Source: Chrysochromulina parva (taxonomy: Eukaryota; Haptophyta; Prymnesiales; Chrysochromulinaceae). Taken from it: a DNA stretch of 24,845 bases. Below the pieces are notes generated by a model. That model worked only from the letters and a program-made list of their open reading frames with translations. It did not search any database and was not told the DNA's origin. Shown one piece after another: positions 1-8,518 of this stretch. Position numbers and translations under genes: made by a program. Position 1 is the first letter of the stretch. Each line of letters starts with the position of its first letter. The stretch spans positions 1 through 24,845 of the forward strand of contig PJAB01000516.1 of assembly GCA_002887195.1 (NCBI GenBank), given 5' to 3'.

Positions 1-115
1 AACCACTAAACAGTGGTACGAACCGTCGGTGGTCCAAACCACTTTGGGCTGGTCCGGACCGCTTTTCCTGGTTCAAACCACGAAAACCTGGTCCATCCCT
101 AGTTTTTTCCGGTTG
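1..115. repeat. Degenerate ~20-bp minisatellite with palindromic GGTCC-GGACC core
   Basis: Units of 19-21 bp begin at about 31, 51, 70 and 90. Each opens with GGTCC or GGTTC, followed by a purine-rich ACC. The unit at 51-60 is a perfect 10-bp palindrome (GGTCCGGACC). Positions 2-7 (ACCACT) and 12-17 (AGTGGT) form a further inverted repeat. The array touches the window edge, so its true length is unknown. I see no coding potential. Confidence 0.6.
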
Positions 116-308
116 CTAAGACACGACCGGGCCGAGCCCCGCCGGCACGCACCCTGCCTCCCGGGGGGTGGCCCTGGTCGGGTGACAGGTGTGTGCAGAC
201 TTGCATGCGATAGACATGTGACATCTCGCGGAAAGGAACTGACTCCACTGGCTGGCTGATTGGCTGACTGAATACGATGCATAGCTTTGTCAAGTCGAGG
301 TTGACCTG
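116..308. other. 3' flank of the MORN gene, no gene seen
   Basis: This non-coding stretch lies between the minisatellite and the stop codon of the minus-strand MORN gene, so it probably holds that gene's 3' UTR. A GGCT/GACT tetranucleotide-type run sits at about 246-270. Similar runs occur upstream of the same gene at about 1304-1319 and 1781-1804. No RNA gene was recognised. Confidence 0.5.
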
Positions 309-1190
309 TCAAGCGTAGTTGGGGCTGTTGTCTGAAGTCGAGGCCTGCCGGGACAGTGTCGGCGACTTGGGCCCGCGAGGTGTAGAAGGGGACAGCGAGG
401 ATGGCGGTGGCAGCGGAGCCAAACCCATCGCAGCGTCTGACTGCGGATCGATCACAGCGTCGGCCGCTGCAGATGCCGCAATCAGCGCGTCGAGCCGCTT
501 GTCATCCAACAGATCCTGATTCATGGCGCGATCGGACAACACACTGCCCTCCCCTCCGATCAGGCGCACCAGGTCGCCGTGAACGTACTGGCCGGTGGTC
601 ACGGCCCCATTGGCAAGCTGCGTCCTGCCAATCCCATGCCTCAATCCGCCTTCGACGTCCCCGGTGTACGTCGTGCCGTCTGCAAAGATGACCGTGCCTT
701 TGCCCGTCTCGACTGTCGCCTCGCCCTCTTCGACAAGCGCCACGATGACGCCTTCGATGTACACGAACAGGCGTCCCTTCGGCACGAACTGCATCTCCAG
801 CTTGCCCTCTTCGCTCGTCGCCCACGCCTGGAACTTGGCCACGTCGCCAGCGAGCACCAGCACCCCGAATCGCGTGATAGTGGCAAAGTGTTCCCAACAT
901 TTGAGCCACTCGTTCTGCTTGTCATGATGCAATTTCAGCTTCTCATCGGTCACGATCCCACCAAACATGGGCACGCAGCGCACAAGTGGCACGTCCTCCT
1001 TGAAGCCTTCTTGCAACAGGTTTGTCGACACACCACTGCCAAGCTTGGCGCCCTTCTGCTCGACCTCCTCTGCGAGGGCTTCGTCGTAGCCCTTGGAATA
1101 TACCGAAGATAGAAACAAGGCGGTCTTCGCCCTCGATTCGTACGGACTGCCGCGTGCCGAGTTGCCGCCGAACGACGCCGTCACAGGCAT
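309..1190 (-). CDS. MORN-repeat protein with a Ser/Pro-rich tail
   Basis: The ORF encodes 293 residues with an ATG start and a TGA stop. Residues about 163-207 hold one clear MORN unit (GTVIFADGTTYTGDVEGG, then RHGIGRTQLANG) and a second, weaker one (TTGQYVHGDLV). MORN repeats are short beta-hairpins, often found in membrane- or cytoskeleton-associated scaffolds. The N-terminal 160 residues are a globular-looking region I do not recognise. It contains a hydrophobic run at about 107-115 (RFGVLVLAG) and another at about 141-153 (LFVYIEGVIVALV). The tail (about 258-290) is rich in SP and TP dipeptides, for example SPSTPRGPKSP, which could be proline-directed phosphorylation sites. No catalytic motif is visible, so the function is open. 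The next gene upstream (EF-hand) is on the same strand, about 875 bp away. Confidence 0.8.
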   Translation of the reverse strand: MPVTASFGGNSARGSPYESRAKTALFLSSVYSKGYDEALAEEVEQKGAKLGSGVSTNLLQEGFKEDVPLVRCVPMFGGIVTDEKLKLHHDKQNEWLKCWEHFATITRFGVLVLAGDVAKFQAWATSEEGKLEMQFVPKGRLFVYIEGVIVALVEEGEATVETGKGTVIFADGTTYTGDVEGGLRHGIGRTQLANGAVTTGQYVHGDLVRLIGGEGSVLSDRAMNQDLLDDKRLDALIAASAAADAVIDPQSDAAMGLAPLPPPSSLSPSTPRGPKSPTLSRQASTSDNSPNYA

Positions 1191-2065
1191 TTCGCAGCGC
1201 AGCTGAGTGGTCCGCGGCGCGGTGTTCCCGACGATCGTTGCGCTGTGAAACAGTTGTGAAACACAAAGGCACGGCGAGCGGGATGGGACACTCAGCGCGC
1301 AGTAGTCAGTCAGTCAGAATGTCAGTTATGTCGCGGTCACCCACGGTCACCACACACTCCGACGATCAAGGGCGACGATCAAATGACTTTATTCCGCTGC
1401 CGACCCGGCTGCCGACTCTGTCAACTGCCCCCAGGCGCCACCGGGGTAAAAAGCACCAGGGGTGCCGTGGTGCCCCTCCGGTGCGCGAACTCGGAAATAA
1501 TCGTTCAGCCAGTCTCGTGTTATCATTTCATGTGTGGTACTGTGGTTATAATCCTCTATCCTCTGCGGGGCAGCGCGGCCTCTCGTGGGACTTCGATATG
1601 AAAATTATTCATGTCAAATGTCAAATCGTTCCACAGTAATTGCCAGCTGCCGGCATGCTGGAAAATTATGACGCGGTCATCTGTCAAAAATACGTGTGAG
1701 GACGTGCGACGTGTGCGTCGTTCGTGAACGGATCCCGAGATCGTGATCGCCAGCTGACACCATCGTCGCAGTGGCGCGTAACTGACTGACTGGCTGGCTG
1801 GCTGCGCACGAGACTCTTTCGATTTTGAACGAACCACCACCAGCGTCGCTGCGCTCTCTCCAGTCCACTCTCGACGAGACGACGACTGGATGCATGCGTG
1901 CGCGGCACCATCGCCTCCACGGCGCTGGGCGCGGAACACACGATCCCCGGCATGGGAAGCTCGTGCCATCCGCCGCCACGGCACTCTACTCTGGAGGCGA
2001 GTGCACGTGTGTGCGCCGTCGGCGAGCGCCGCTGCCGTTCCTCGGCGTTTTTCTCGGTGCCTCCC
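1191..2065. other. 875-bp intergenic region between MORN and EF-hand genes
   Basis: It should contain the 5' region of the MORN gene and the 3' UTR of the EF-hand gene. AGTC/GGCT tetranucleotide runs occur at 1304-1319 and 1781-1804. A near-perfect inverted repeat centred on TGCCGGCA lies at 1643-1661 in the most AT-rich part (about 1590-1700). Open frames here on both strands are low in complexity and show no recognisable domain. A missed 5' exon of the MORN gene cannot be excluded. Confidence 0.5.
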
Positions 2066-2710
2066 CTAATTGTGAAACAGGTGCGCGAGTGTCGGATCCA
2101 GCCGGTCTTTGAGATCTTTGACCTGTGGCAGCATTCGGCCGCTGCTGAGTACGAGGCCGCTTGAGCTGTCGCTGATCTTCTTCGCGGCCTTCTTCTGGAT
2201 ATTCACGAAGGTCGAGAAGGAGACCGACTTCTGGTCGGGAGCCACGCCCGCAAAGACCTCAGTCACGATCTCGTCGATGACGGCCTTGCCGTAGCGCCCG
2301 TAGAGCAGCGTGCAGCACTCGTCGAGATCCATGCTGCCGCTCAAGTTTTTGTCGTTCATAAGGAACTCGATGACGTAGAAGAGCTTGCGCGGCTCGCAGC
2401 CACCAGCCTGGCAGTCATCTCGGATGCGGAAGAATATCTGGCGGAACTCATCCCAGTTGATGACGCCATCCGCGTCGTCGTCCACCTCCCAGATGGTAAG
2501 CGCGGCCTCGCTCGGCTTGAGCGAGTGCCCCAAGAACTCCAGCTCCGCCAGCAGCTCATCCACATCAATGGCCTTGTCGCCATTCTTGTCTAACCTCTTG
2601 AAGGCCCTCCGCAGCGTCTCGAGCTCCTGCGCCGCCATGAACTCTTGGCGCTCCTTCTCCCGCCGTGCCTTCTCCTCCTGGGCCGCAAGCTTGGCCGCCC
2701 GATCAGCCAT
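2066..2710 (-). CDS. EF-hand calcium-binding protein (three canonical loops)
   Basis: The ORF encodes 214 residues. I chose the ATG at 2710 because it is the first ATG in the open frame and has a strong context (GCCATGG). The frame extends 25 codons further only with non-ATG starts. An N-terminal charged helix (QEEKARREKERQEF) precedes three 12-residue EF-hand loops: DKNGDKAIDVDE (about 41-52), DDDADGVINWDE (about 77-88) and DKNLSGSMDLDE (about 120-131). All have acidic or amide ligands at positions 1, 3, 5 and 9 and Glu at 12. A fourth helix-loop-helix near PDQKSVSFSTF has lost its ligands. The layout resembles a small family found in protists, with a conserved segment equivalent to EPRKLFYVIEFLM between EF2 and EF3. 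It is probably a calcium sensor; the partner is unknown. Confidence 0.88.
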   Translation of the reverse strand: MADRAAKLAAQEEKARREKERQEFMAAQELETLRRAFKRLDKNGDKAIDVDELLAELEFLGHSLKPSEAALTIWEVDDDADGVINWDEFRQIFFRIRDDCQAGGCEPRKLFYVIEFLMNDKNLSGSMDLDECCTLLYGRYGKAVIDEIVTEVFAGVAPDQKSVSFSTFVNIQKKAAKKISDSSSGLVLSSGRMLPQVKDLKDRLDPTLAHLFHN

Positions 2711-2969
2711 GGCTGATGTGGGGAGAGGGCCGACAGACCGTCCCGACAGAAGCCGTTCGAGCGCGCTCGGAGGCCGTTCGCGCAAGCAAGGCTTCAGCGC
2801 TATGTCGGGCGTTGAGTCTCCGTTTACCTCGAAAACAGACTCCCAACCTCACAATATACGTGACTCATTGTCCCACCTTCACTTCCATCTCCACCACAGA
2901 GGAGCCACATCCTACAACCCCCGCTTAAGCGCACATCATTCTCCAGTGCATCATCGGACATCGCGGCCA
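2711..2969. other. Spacer: EF-hand 5' region and TLC gene 3' end
   Basis: This 259-bp spacer lies between two minus-strand genes. It is richer in AT than the coding sequence around it. No TATA box, repeat or RNA gene stands out. Confidence 0.4.
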
Positions 2970-3611
2970 TCACGACTTCACGAGCATGTCATACCCCCAC
3001 TTGAGCATCAGCCCGTAGAGCGCCAGCTGCGCGAGGCTGAGCGGCGCGTGCACTCGCATCGGCGCTTGCGCCTCGAGTAGCGCCGTGGGCAGCGCCAGGC
3101 GCTCGCTCGAGTACGAGAACCAGGTGAGAGGGAACGCCACGAGGCGAATGGCAACGAACAGCGGCTTGTTGACATCACGGCAAAACGAGGCGAGTCGCTC
3201 GGAGCGGAGTCGGCGCGTGGCAATGTGGTTCCACGAGTGCACTTCGACGATCCATGTTCGCAGCATGTGGCGCATGAGCACCGGCCGGCCAGCGGCCATC
3301 GGGATGGCAAAGCAAATGGTGCAGTGGTGCATGAGAAGCGTGGGTCGAGCACGCGCGGGGACGCAGTCCGGAAAAAAGAGGAGCCACATCGTGTCGGCGA
3401 TGAGGTAGAGGGCGTCGGCCACAAAGAGGGCGTTCAGTGCCGCAGGTCCACTCACAAGTCCGCACCACCAGGAAAGCTGCGCAACGTTGAGAGCGCCGAG
3501 CGCAACCAGGTTCCAGTCGTCGTGCCAATCGAGGAGGCTCTTGCGCGGCAAGAAAGGCGAACGCCAGTTCGAGATCAGGCGGCGCAGTCGGCTGTCCGGG
3601 CGGGCTGTCAT
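2970..3611 (-). CDS. TLC (TRAM/LAG1/CLN8)-like membrane protein
   Basis: From the first ATG (3611) the protein has 213 residues. The open frame continues 29 codons upstream only to a GTG, so I trimmed it. Several hydrophobic segments are visible: about 36-52, 60-80, 91-106, 119-134, 152-165 and 191-205. The core pattern YLIADTMWLLFFP (about 69-81), then LLMHHCTICFAIP (about 92-104) and WIVEVHSWNHIATRR (about 120-134), matches the TLC-domain signature. That signature has an aromatic plus Asp helix, a central His-His pair and a later Glu-containing helix. TLC proteins act in the ER or other membranes on lipids (ceramide synthases, TLCD and FAM57 types). This one is shorter than ceramide synthases and is closer to the TLCD group. 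The assignment to the superfamily is reasonably firm; the substrate is unknown. Confidence 0.7.
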   Translation of the reverse strand: MTARPDSRLRRLISNWRSPFLPRKSLLDWHDDWNLVALGALNVAQLSWWCGLVSGPAALNALFVADALYLIADTMWLLFFPDCVPARARPTLLMHHCTICFAIPMAAGRPVLMRHMLRTWIVEVHSWNHIATRRLRSERLASFCRDVNKPLFVAIRLVAFPLTWFSYSSERLALPTALLEAQAPMRVHAPLSLAQLALYGLMLKWGYDMLVKS

Positions 3612-3942
3612 GTTCTTCGATCCACAGCACACTCTGTCACTCTCCTTCAAGTAGAGGCGACTGCGTGAATGTGAACAGCAAAGGGAATCGACAGTCACGC
3701 TGAGTCTAAACTAAGTCGCGCGGCCGGTGGCACCGCAACATGTAACTGCGCGCTAACCCGGTGCGGAGGAGCCGGTGTTGTTCTGGTTCACCGCCCCGGG
3801 CGGCGGTGCCTCTTCGAACCCGTCTCAACCCGTCTCATCACTGTATACGTACGAGTTGCATGTCGTTTTGCACTCTGTGAGCACTCTCTGGAGTGAATGG
3901 GCGATGTCGTACTCGAGAGTCCCTACGCTGTACATGGTGATC
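3612..3942. other. 331-bp intergenic spacer
   Basis: It lies upstream of the TLC-like gene and downstream of the small membrane protein gene (both minus strand). A CCCCGGGCGGCGG stretch occurs near 3797. I see no gene, RNA or clear regulatory site. Confidence 0.4.
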
Positions 3943-4527
3943 TCACCATCGATTTATCCACCATAGCAACGATGCTCGGTACATCGCCACGACGAGCAAC
4001 AGGCCTGCTCCATCCATCGACGCTGTGTGTGCATCCACGATGGTTGGCAAATTGGTCCAAGACGCAAATTGGAGCGCAGCCGCAGCTTTTAGTGCGACAC
4101 CCAAAGGCCAACCAAGCAGCCAGGCCGGAAGAACTCTGCTCAGGCCGATCGGAGAGGCACTGTGGTCTTGGCTTATCCAGTCGTTCGAGGCAGCACCCAC
4201 TGCAGCGCTCGCGATCATCCATCCAATTGACAGCGCTGCTGCGACATCAAATGCATAGGCGATGTCGATGACATCCTGGAAGCTGACAATGGGTGGTTCG
4301 AGGTATGCTCCACTTGTGAACAAGCCGACAAGGCTGCACGACACTGAGTAGCCCGCGACGACGGCACCGTCCGCAGCAAGCAGGGCAGGAGAGAGCGGCG
4401 GCGGTGGCGGTGGTGGAGGCCGCATGGTCATGGCAATGACGCCGCTGCGGCCAAGAATTGTCGGATGCGGCAGTAAGCTGCCCAGCGACGCCAGCGGCAG
4501 CCTTGCGGCCACCAACAAGGCCAACAT
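3943..4527 (-). CDS. Small polytopic membrane protein, possibly organelle-targeted
   Basis: The ORF encodes 194 residues with an ATG start. The N-terminus (MLALLVAARLPLASLGSLLP) is hydrophobic and basic, followed by a proline run at 37-44. It could be a signal or transit peptide with a linker. Hydrophobic segments follow at about 54-73, 89-113, 133-153 and 171-187. The motif WLLGWPLGVALK in the third segment, plus a final helix ending in RASLLWWINRW, is loosely like DUF3054-type membrane proteins of bacteria and plastids, but I would not assign it on this alone. No catalytic residues are evident. Coding status rests on length, hydrophobic pattern and codon usage. A spliced 5' exon is possible. 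Confidence 0.5.
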   Translation of the reverse strand: MLALLVAARLPLASLGSLLPHPTILGRSGVIAMTMRPPPPPPPPLSPALLAADGAVVAGYSVSCSLVGLFTSGAYLEPPIVSFQDVIDIAYAFDVAAALSIGWMIASAAVGAASNDWISQDHSASPIGLSRVLPAWLLGWPLGVALKAAAALQFASWTNLPTIVDAHTASMDGAGLLLVVAMYRASLLWWINRW

Positions 4528-4728
4528 AGGCGTGCGTGCAGACCTCCTTGTCTTGTGGCAGAACCCTGGTCAATCGAAGCCAAAAAGGCGGAAGAAGGCT
4601 CGCCGACACATCTATCAGGAGGACGGCTGTAGCTCACGAAGGGAAGAACCCGCGAGATTCATGCGGCACCCCGGATCCTAGAGCTAATTAATTAAGCTCG
4701 ACATGTACCGGTACCGGTGACACAAGTG
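4528..4728. other. Spacer with clustered palindromes at the kinesin 3' end
   Basis: The right half holds a TAATTAATTA stretch inside a near-palindrome (about 4681-4699), ACCGGTACCGGT at about 4707-4718, and a perfect 7-bp inverted repeat GTGACAC/GTGTCAC with a 2-nt loop at 4717-4732. The kinesin stop codon (4729-4731) lies inside the last one. These could shape the kinesin 3' UTR. Confidence 0.45.
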
Positions 4729-7389
4729 TCACTGTGAACGTGACAGGACCTCCTCTCCGCTGACAATAATCCATCTGAGCGCGGCGGCCATGCGCTGGTA
4801 CTTGCGCCGTGTCCCCGGCGCTGTGTGGCCGGCGGTGCCCGTCGGCTCTGCGACCATCTTTTCCGCCTGCTGGAGCTGCACGCGCAGGGAGGAGAGCGTC
4901 CGCTCCCTACGCGCGAGCTGCTGCAACGTGCGCGTGAGAAATGTCGTATCTACATCGTCCGGCAGTGGTTGGCTGGGCAGCGTCATCACTCCCACAGAGC
5001 GGCCTTTACTCGCGTGGCTGCCGTGGCCATTACTGCTGCTGTGGCCATTACTGCTGCCGTGGCCCTTGCGGGTACAACCGACACTGCCTTTGAAACTCGC
5101 CGGCCCCAGACTCGCCGGCTCCAAGGCGCTTGTGGGCGCTGCCTGCAGCATCGCAGTCCAGGTACCGCTGCCCGTCCAGTTGAACCTGGCTGGCATCGCC
5201 ACCGAGGCGTCCGACACGACTGTGATCCGCGGCTGAGGCGGCAGTTGGAACTCTGCGGGCATCTCATCCACCTCGTCCACCTCGCCAACTTCGTCAACTT
5301 CGTCAACATGCTGGAGCGCCACCTCCTCCGATCTCGCCTCCTCCTCCGATCTCGCCGCCTGCTCCGATCTCGCCGCCTGCTCCGATCTCGCCTCCTCCTC
5401 CAATCTCGCCTCCTCCAATCTCGCCGCCTCCTCCAATCTCGCCGCCACCTCCAACCTCTCCGTCTTCGCCTCCGACTCTGCCTGCGCTGCCCCCTCATCC
5501 CCGGGCGGCTTTGTGTCCCACGCATGGCTCATCGCATGGCTATTGGTAACCGGGAGGCTATCAGCCGACGCCGTGGCGAACACGAGCGCGTGCAGCGGCA
5601 GCTCCCAAGTCGTGTCGCCGGTCGCCGGGTTCCAGTAATACTTGTCCGAAGGCGCCTGCGGGTCGGGCACCGCGTACCAAACCTCCGACGGCTTGGGCAT
5701 GGCCACCAGTGGCGGCGTCGCTCCGAGAACACTCCGATGGTGCGCGGCTTCCAATTCGGAAAACTCTGGGGGCATCGCGTCACCGGCCTCGTTTTCTGAA
5801 GGGTCACCACTGGCGGCGCCAGGCCAGGGCTCTTCGGCACCAAGGTGGCCGTCAGCGCGGACTAACCTGTTGCCGCCGCCGCCGCCGCTGCCGTGGTTGC
5901 CCTCGCCGCTTGCCTCATCGTGCATCCCACCTCGGGCACGGAGCAACGCCTCAAGCCGCGACCTATCTGCCTCGGACTGCCAACGTGCCTGCTCTGACGC
6001 GGCGAGCTGCCGTGCGAGCACGGCCATCTGGTCCTCGATGGCACCCACACGCTCCTCTGCGAGCGCGGCCGCACGACGCAGCTTCATCTCCCACGTCTCC
6101 GTCGCCTCCGCCATTAGCTTCTCACTCACACCGAGCTCCTCGCGTACCGCGGCCATGGCCGCCGCATCGGCGGGTCCTCCGCCCTTGCCGCTCCCCCTCC
6201 GAAGGGCAGCGCGCAGCTCGTCGATCTCATCCCGGAGCTGAAGCACGAGGGTCTGCGTCGGGTCCAAATTAGGGCGTGCCTCATTCACAATCCGCTTCGC
6301 GCTGTCAGCATACCGGAGCGTCGACCACGTCTCTTGGAAGTCGACGGCCGCTGGCGAGACGGTTGCCAACATGAGCGTGCGTGCGTTGCCGCCAAGCCCA
6401 TCGCGCAGCAAGAACGTGAGCACGCTCTCGCGGTACGGCACGTGCGTCGTGCCGCGCCTGCCAGCCGCCGCGAGCGCGCTGATCACCGCGCCGAGCGTTG
6501 CGAGCGAGCTGTTGATCGCACCGGCCTCGCTCAGCTGAACGCGGCCGACCGCTGCTGCGCCAGTTCGCTTGGCTCGTTCGGATCCGGCCAGGTCTACAAG
6601 GTGGACCTTGCTCACGCGCTCGATCATGCTCGCCCGCGACGGCGTGCCCGCGGTCGGCGCCGCGTCCTCGTCAGCGTCGGCGTCGATGGGCTGGCGCTGC
6701 GTCAGCCGGATCGAGAAGATGGCATGCGATCGTGATGAGGCCGCATTCATGTTCGTCCCGCGCACGGCTCGCACCGAGTTGCCATGCTCCAGCAGGGTGC
6801 TCACTTGCGCGGCTGTGCTGCACGCGATCTTGGAGAGGTCCTCAACGTACGGCCCCGTGCGGGGATGCTCGCGCACTCGCAGGCTTGCGCCCGCACCTTT
6901 GCCACCCTTGCCAGAGCGTATCGGGAGGAGCAAGTCGCGGATGGTCTCATTGTAGATCTCGAGGTAGCTCGCCTCGATGGCGTACTCCGATCGTGGGTTC
7001 GCTTGACGAGCCGCCTCGCAGTTGGCGCAAAGCGCCGACACGAAGCGAGGAGTGAAGCCTGGAGCCGCGGAGGATCCAGTCATCGTGTAAGACTTGCCAC
7101 TACCCGTCTGCCCGTAGGCAAAGACGGTCACATTGTAGCCATCTGCCGCGGAGGTGAGCAGCCGACCGGCGAGCGTGTCGAAGATGATCTCTTGGTCTGC
7201 CTGCGCGTCCAGTGTGGCGAGTGAATCGAAGCAGTGATCAAAGCAGAACTGCGCGCGGCGCCCGCCATTCTGCGGATCGAGCAGCTCGGCTGCGTTGCCA
7301 TCCACGGCGATGCTGCAGCGCCGCGCGCCGCGGTCGGTCCCAAGCCACGGCCGCACACGCACGGCGACTGTGACGCGGTCCGAGGGCAT
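4729..7389 (-). CDS. Kinesin motor protein with a C-terminal WW domain
   Basis: From the ATG at 7389 the protein has 886 residues. An N-terminal motor domain (about 5-370) carries the ATP-binding loop GQTGSGKS (93-100), switch I NMNAASSRSH (213-222), switch II DLAGSE (266-271) and YRESVLTFLLRDGLGGN (319-335). The last pattern is typical of kinesin-3-like N-terminal plus-end motors. A coiled coil follows (about 378-485). Residues about 570-598 form a WW domain with both Trp residues (W571, W595), a central YYW and the closing Pro. The tail contains an E/A/R-rich repeat (about 645-690), an acidic DEVDEVGEVDEVDE stretch, three MPxxF-type motifs (539, 710, 732), a Ser/Gly/His-rich linker and a final coiled coil. 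It should move cargo on microtubules; the WW domain suggests a proline-rich cargo or regulator. No FHA or PH domain is seen. Confidence 0.93.
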   Translation of the reverse strand: MPSDRVTVAVRVRPWLGTDRGARRCSIAVDGNAAELLDPQNGGRRAQFCFDHCFDSLATLDAQADQEIIFDTLAGRLLTSAADGYNVTVFAYGQTGSGKSYTMTGSSAAPGFTPRFVSALCANCEAARQANPRSEYAIEASYLEIYNETIRDLLLPIRSGKGGKGAGASLRVREHPRTGPYVEDLSKIACSTAAQVSTLLEHGNSVRAVRGTNMNAASSRSHAIFSIRLTQRQPIDADADEDAAPTAGTPSRASMIERVSKVHLVDLAGSERAKRTGAAAVGRVQLSEAGAINSSLATLGAVISALAAAGRRGTTHVPYRESVLTFLLRDGLGGNARTLMLATVSPAAVDFQETWSTLRYADSAKRIVNEARPNLDPTQTLVLQLRDEIDELRAALRRGSGKGGGPADAAAMAAVREELGVSEKLMAEATETWEMKLRRAAALAEERVGAIEDQMAVLARQLAASEQARWQSEADRSRLEALLRARGGMHDEASGEGNHGSGGGGGNRLVRADGHLGAEEPWPGAASGDPSENEAGDAMPPEFSELEAAHHRSVLGATPPLVAMPKPSEVWYAVPDPQAPSDKYYWNPATGDTTWELPLHALVFATASADSLPVTNSHAMSHAWDTKPPGDEGAAQAESEAKTERLEVAARLEEAARLEEARLEEEARSEQAARSEQAARSEEEARSEEVALQHVDEVDEVGEVDEVDEMPAEFQLPPQPRITVVSDASVAMPARFNWTGSGTWTAMLQAAPTSALEPASLGPASFKGSVGCTRKGHGSSNGHSSSNGHGSHASKGRSVGVMTLPSQPLPDDVDTTFLTRTLQQLARRERTLSSLRVQLQQAEKMVAEPTGTAGHTAPGTRRKYQRMAAALRWIIVSGEEVLSRSQ
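5322..5446. repeat. Short tandem repeat inside the kinesin tail
   Basis: Imperfect 15-18-bp units built on CTCCGATCTCGCC or CTCCAATCTCGCC repeat about seven or eight times. On the coding strand they encode the EEARSEQAARSEQ-type repeats. An adjacent GTCCACCTCGCCAACTTCGTCAA series (about 5270-5308) encodes the DEV/GEV stretch. Confidence 0.75.
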
Positions 7390-7856
7390 ATGCACGGTTG
7401 ATGAAGCTGGCGATAGTGCACGGCGAGTTGGTCGAGCAGCGCGCCGAGGAGCTAGGCGACGAGGAAGATGAGGTCGACCCGCACTTCCTCTCGCGTCGTC
7501 CTTTCAAACCGCGTTCCAAATTTGGAATTTGTAAATGAGCCTCGTGGGTGAGCTTGGGGTATATCGTGTTTCGTCCCATGATCCTGCACGTGCCCTTGGG
7601 ACCATCTGCTGCTGAGCAGATGGCACGTCTTCCGGACCGTTCCGGTGCGGAGCTGCGGACTGCGGAGGGATGTGCTCTAGGGACAGCCAATTGGGCGGCA
7701 GCAGCAGCAGCAGCAGGACACCCTTACTTGTCAACCCTAACTTGTGTACGATCGTTCTGAGGAAGGTGCGATAAATGTTTATCGATCTCAACGGACGACG
7801 CTTTTCCCGGTATTCTCAATTTCTCAGCAGCTGTCGCATCGCTGTGACTTTGGGGC
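7390..7856. other. 467-bp spacer: kinesin 5' region and PDZ-NHL 3' end
   Basis: The spacer holds a perfect 14-bp palindrome, TTCCAAATTTGGAA (7514-7527), about 125 bp upstream of the kinesin ATG, and a (CAG)n tract at about 7697-7712. No gene is convincing in either strand. Confidence 0.45.
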
Positions 7857-8447
7857 TCAGACCATCTTAAAATCGTCCTCCTCAAACGACGAGCGTCGCG
7901 CCTGTGAGCGTTGTGTCGGCCGCAGCGGCGCCACCGCCACCGATGCATCGGGCCGCCTCCACCAGTGCACCTGATCGCTGTCAAAGTCGCCCGCGTGGAT
8001 GCGCTCGGGGCCGACGCACAGCCCGAGTAGCCGCGCGCCAGATGGTGCAGCGATCAGGTACAAGGGCACGCCGCCGAGCGTGAGCGCCTGCAGCCGTCGC
8101 CCTGTGAATTCGGACACGAAGAGGGTCCGCTCGTGCACCGCCACGCCGACAGGGTTCACAAACTCTCCGGGCGCCGTGCCACGTCGCCCAATACAACGGC
8201 AGCCGCGACCGCTCCCGTCCCACAGCAGACCGTACGCCGGCAGGGACGCATCCTCGATGCCGGCATGCGGCAAGGTGAGCGCCATGGTGAGCACCGTCAC
8301 ACAGTGAGCGTCGTACTCCGCGATGTAGAGCTCATCACCGGCCGCGACCATGGCGTGCGGGCTAGCGAGTGCGGTCGGCGTGCCAAGAGGGTCCTCGCCG
8401 TCGGACGCTGCACGCGAGTCGCCCTGCTGCGCCCACTGCTCCTCCTG

Positions 8448-8518
<71 letters not shown>

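Noticed and set aside
70..79. GGTTCAAACC resembling a tRNA B box
   Set aside because: It is part of the ~20-bp repeat. No A box, anticodon arm or acceptor stem can be drawn around it.
1556..1984. 142-codon minus-strand frame upstream of the MORN gene
   Set aside because: The translation has no recognisable domain and part of it is the GGCT repeat read as Ser/Gln/Pro. There is no clean splice link to the MORN frame that I could find.
2711..2785. N-terminal extension of the EF-hand gene
   Set aside because: The extension begins at TTG. The first ATG (2710) has a strong GCCATGG context. Similar non-ATG extensions of the TLC, kinesin and DHHC genes were trimmed for the same reason.
7514..7527. 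CArG-like palindrome CCAAATTTGG in the kinesin 5' region
   Set aside because: It matches the MADS-box consensus exactly, but one such 10-mer is expected by chance in roughly this length of sequence. No second site supports it.
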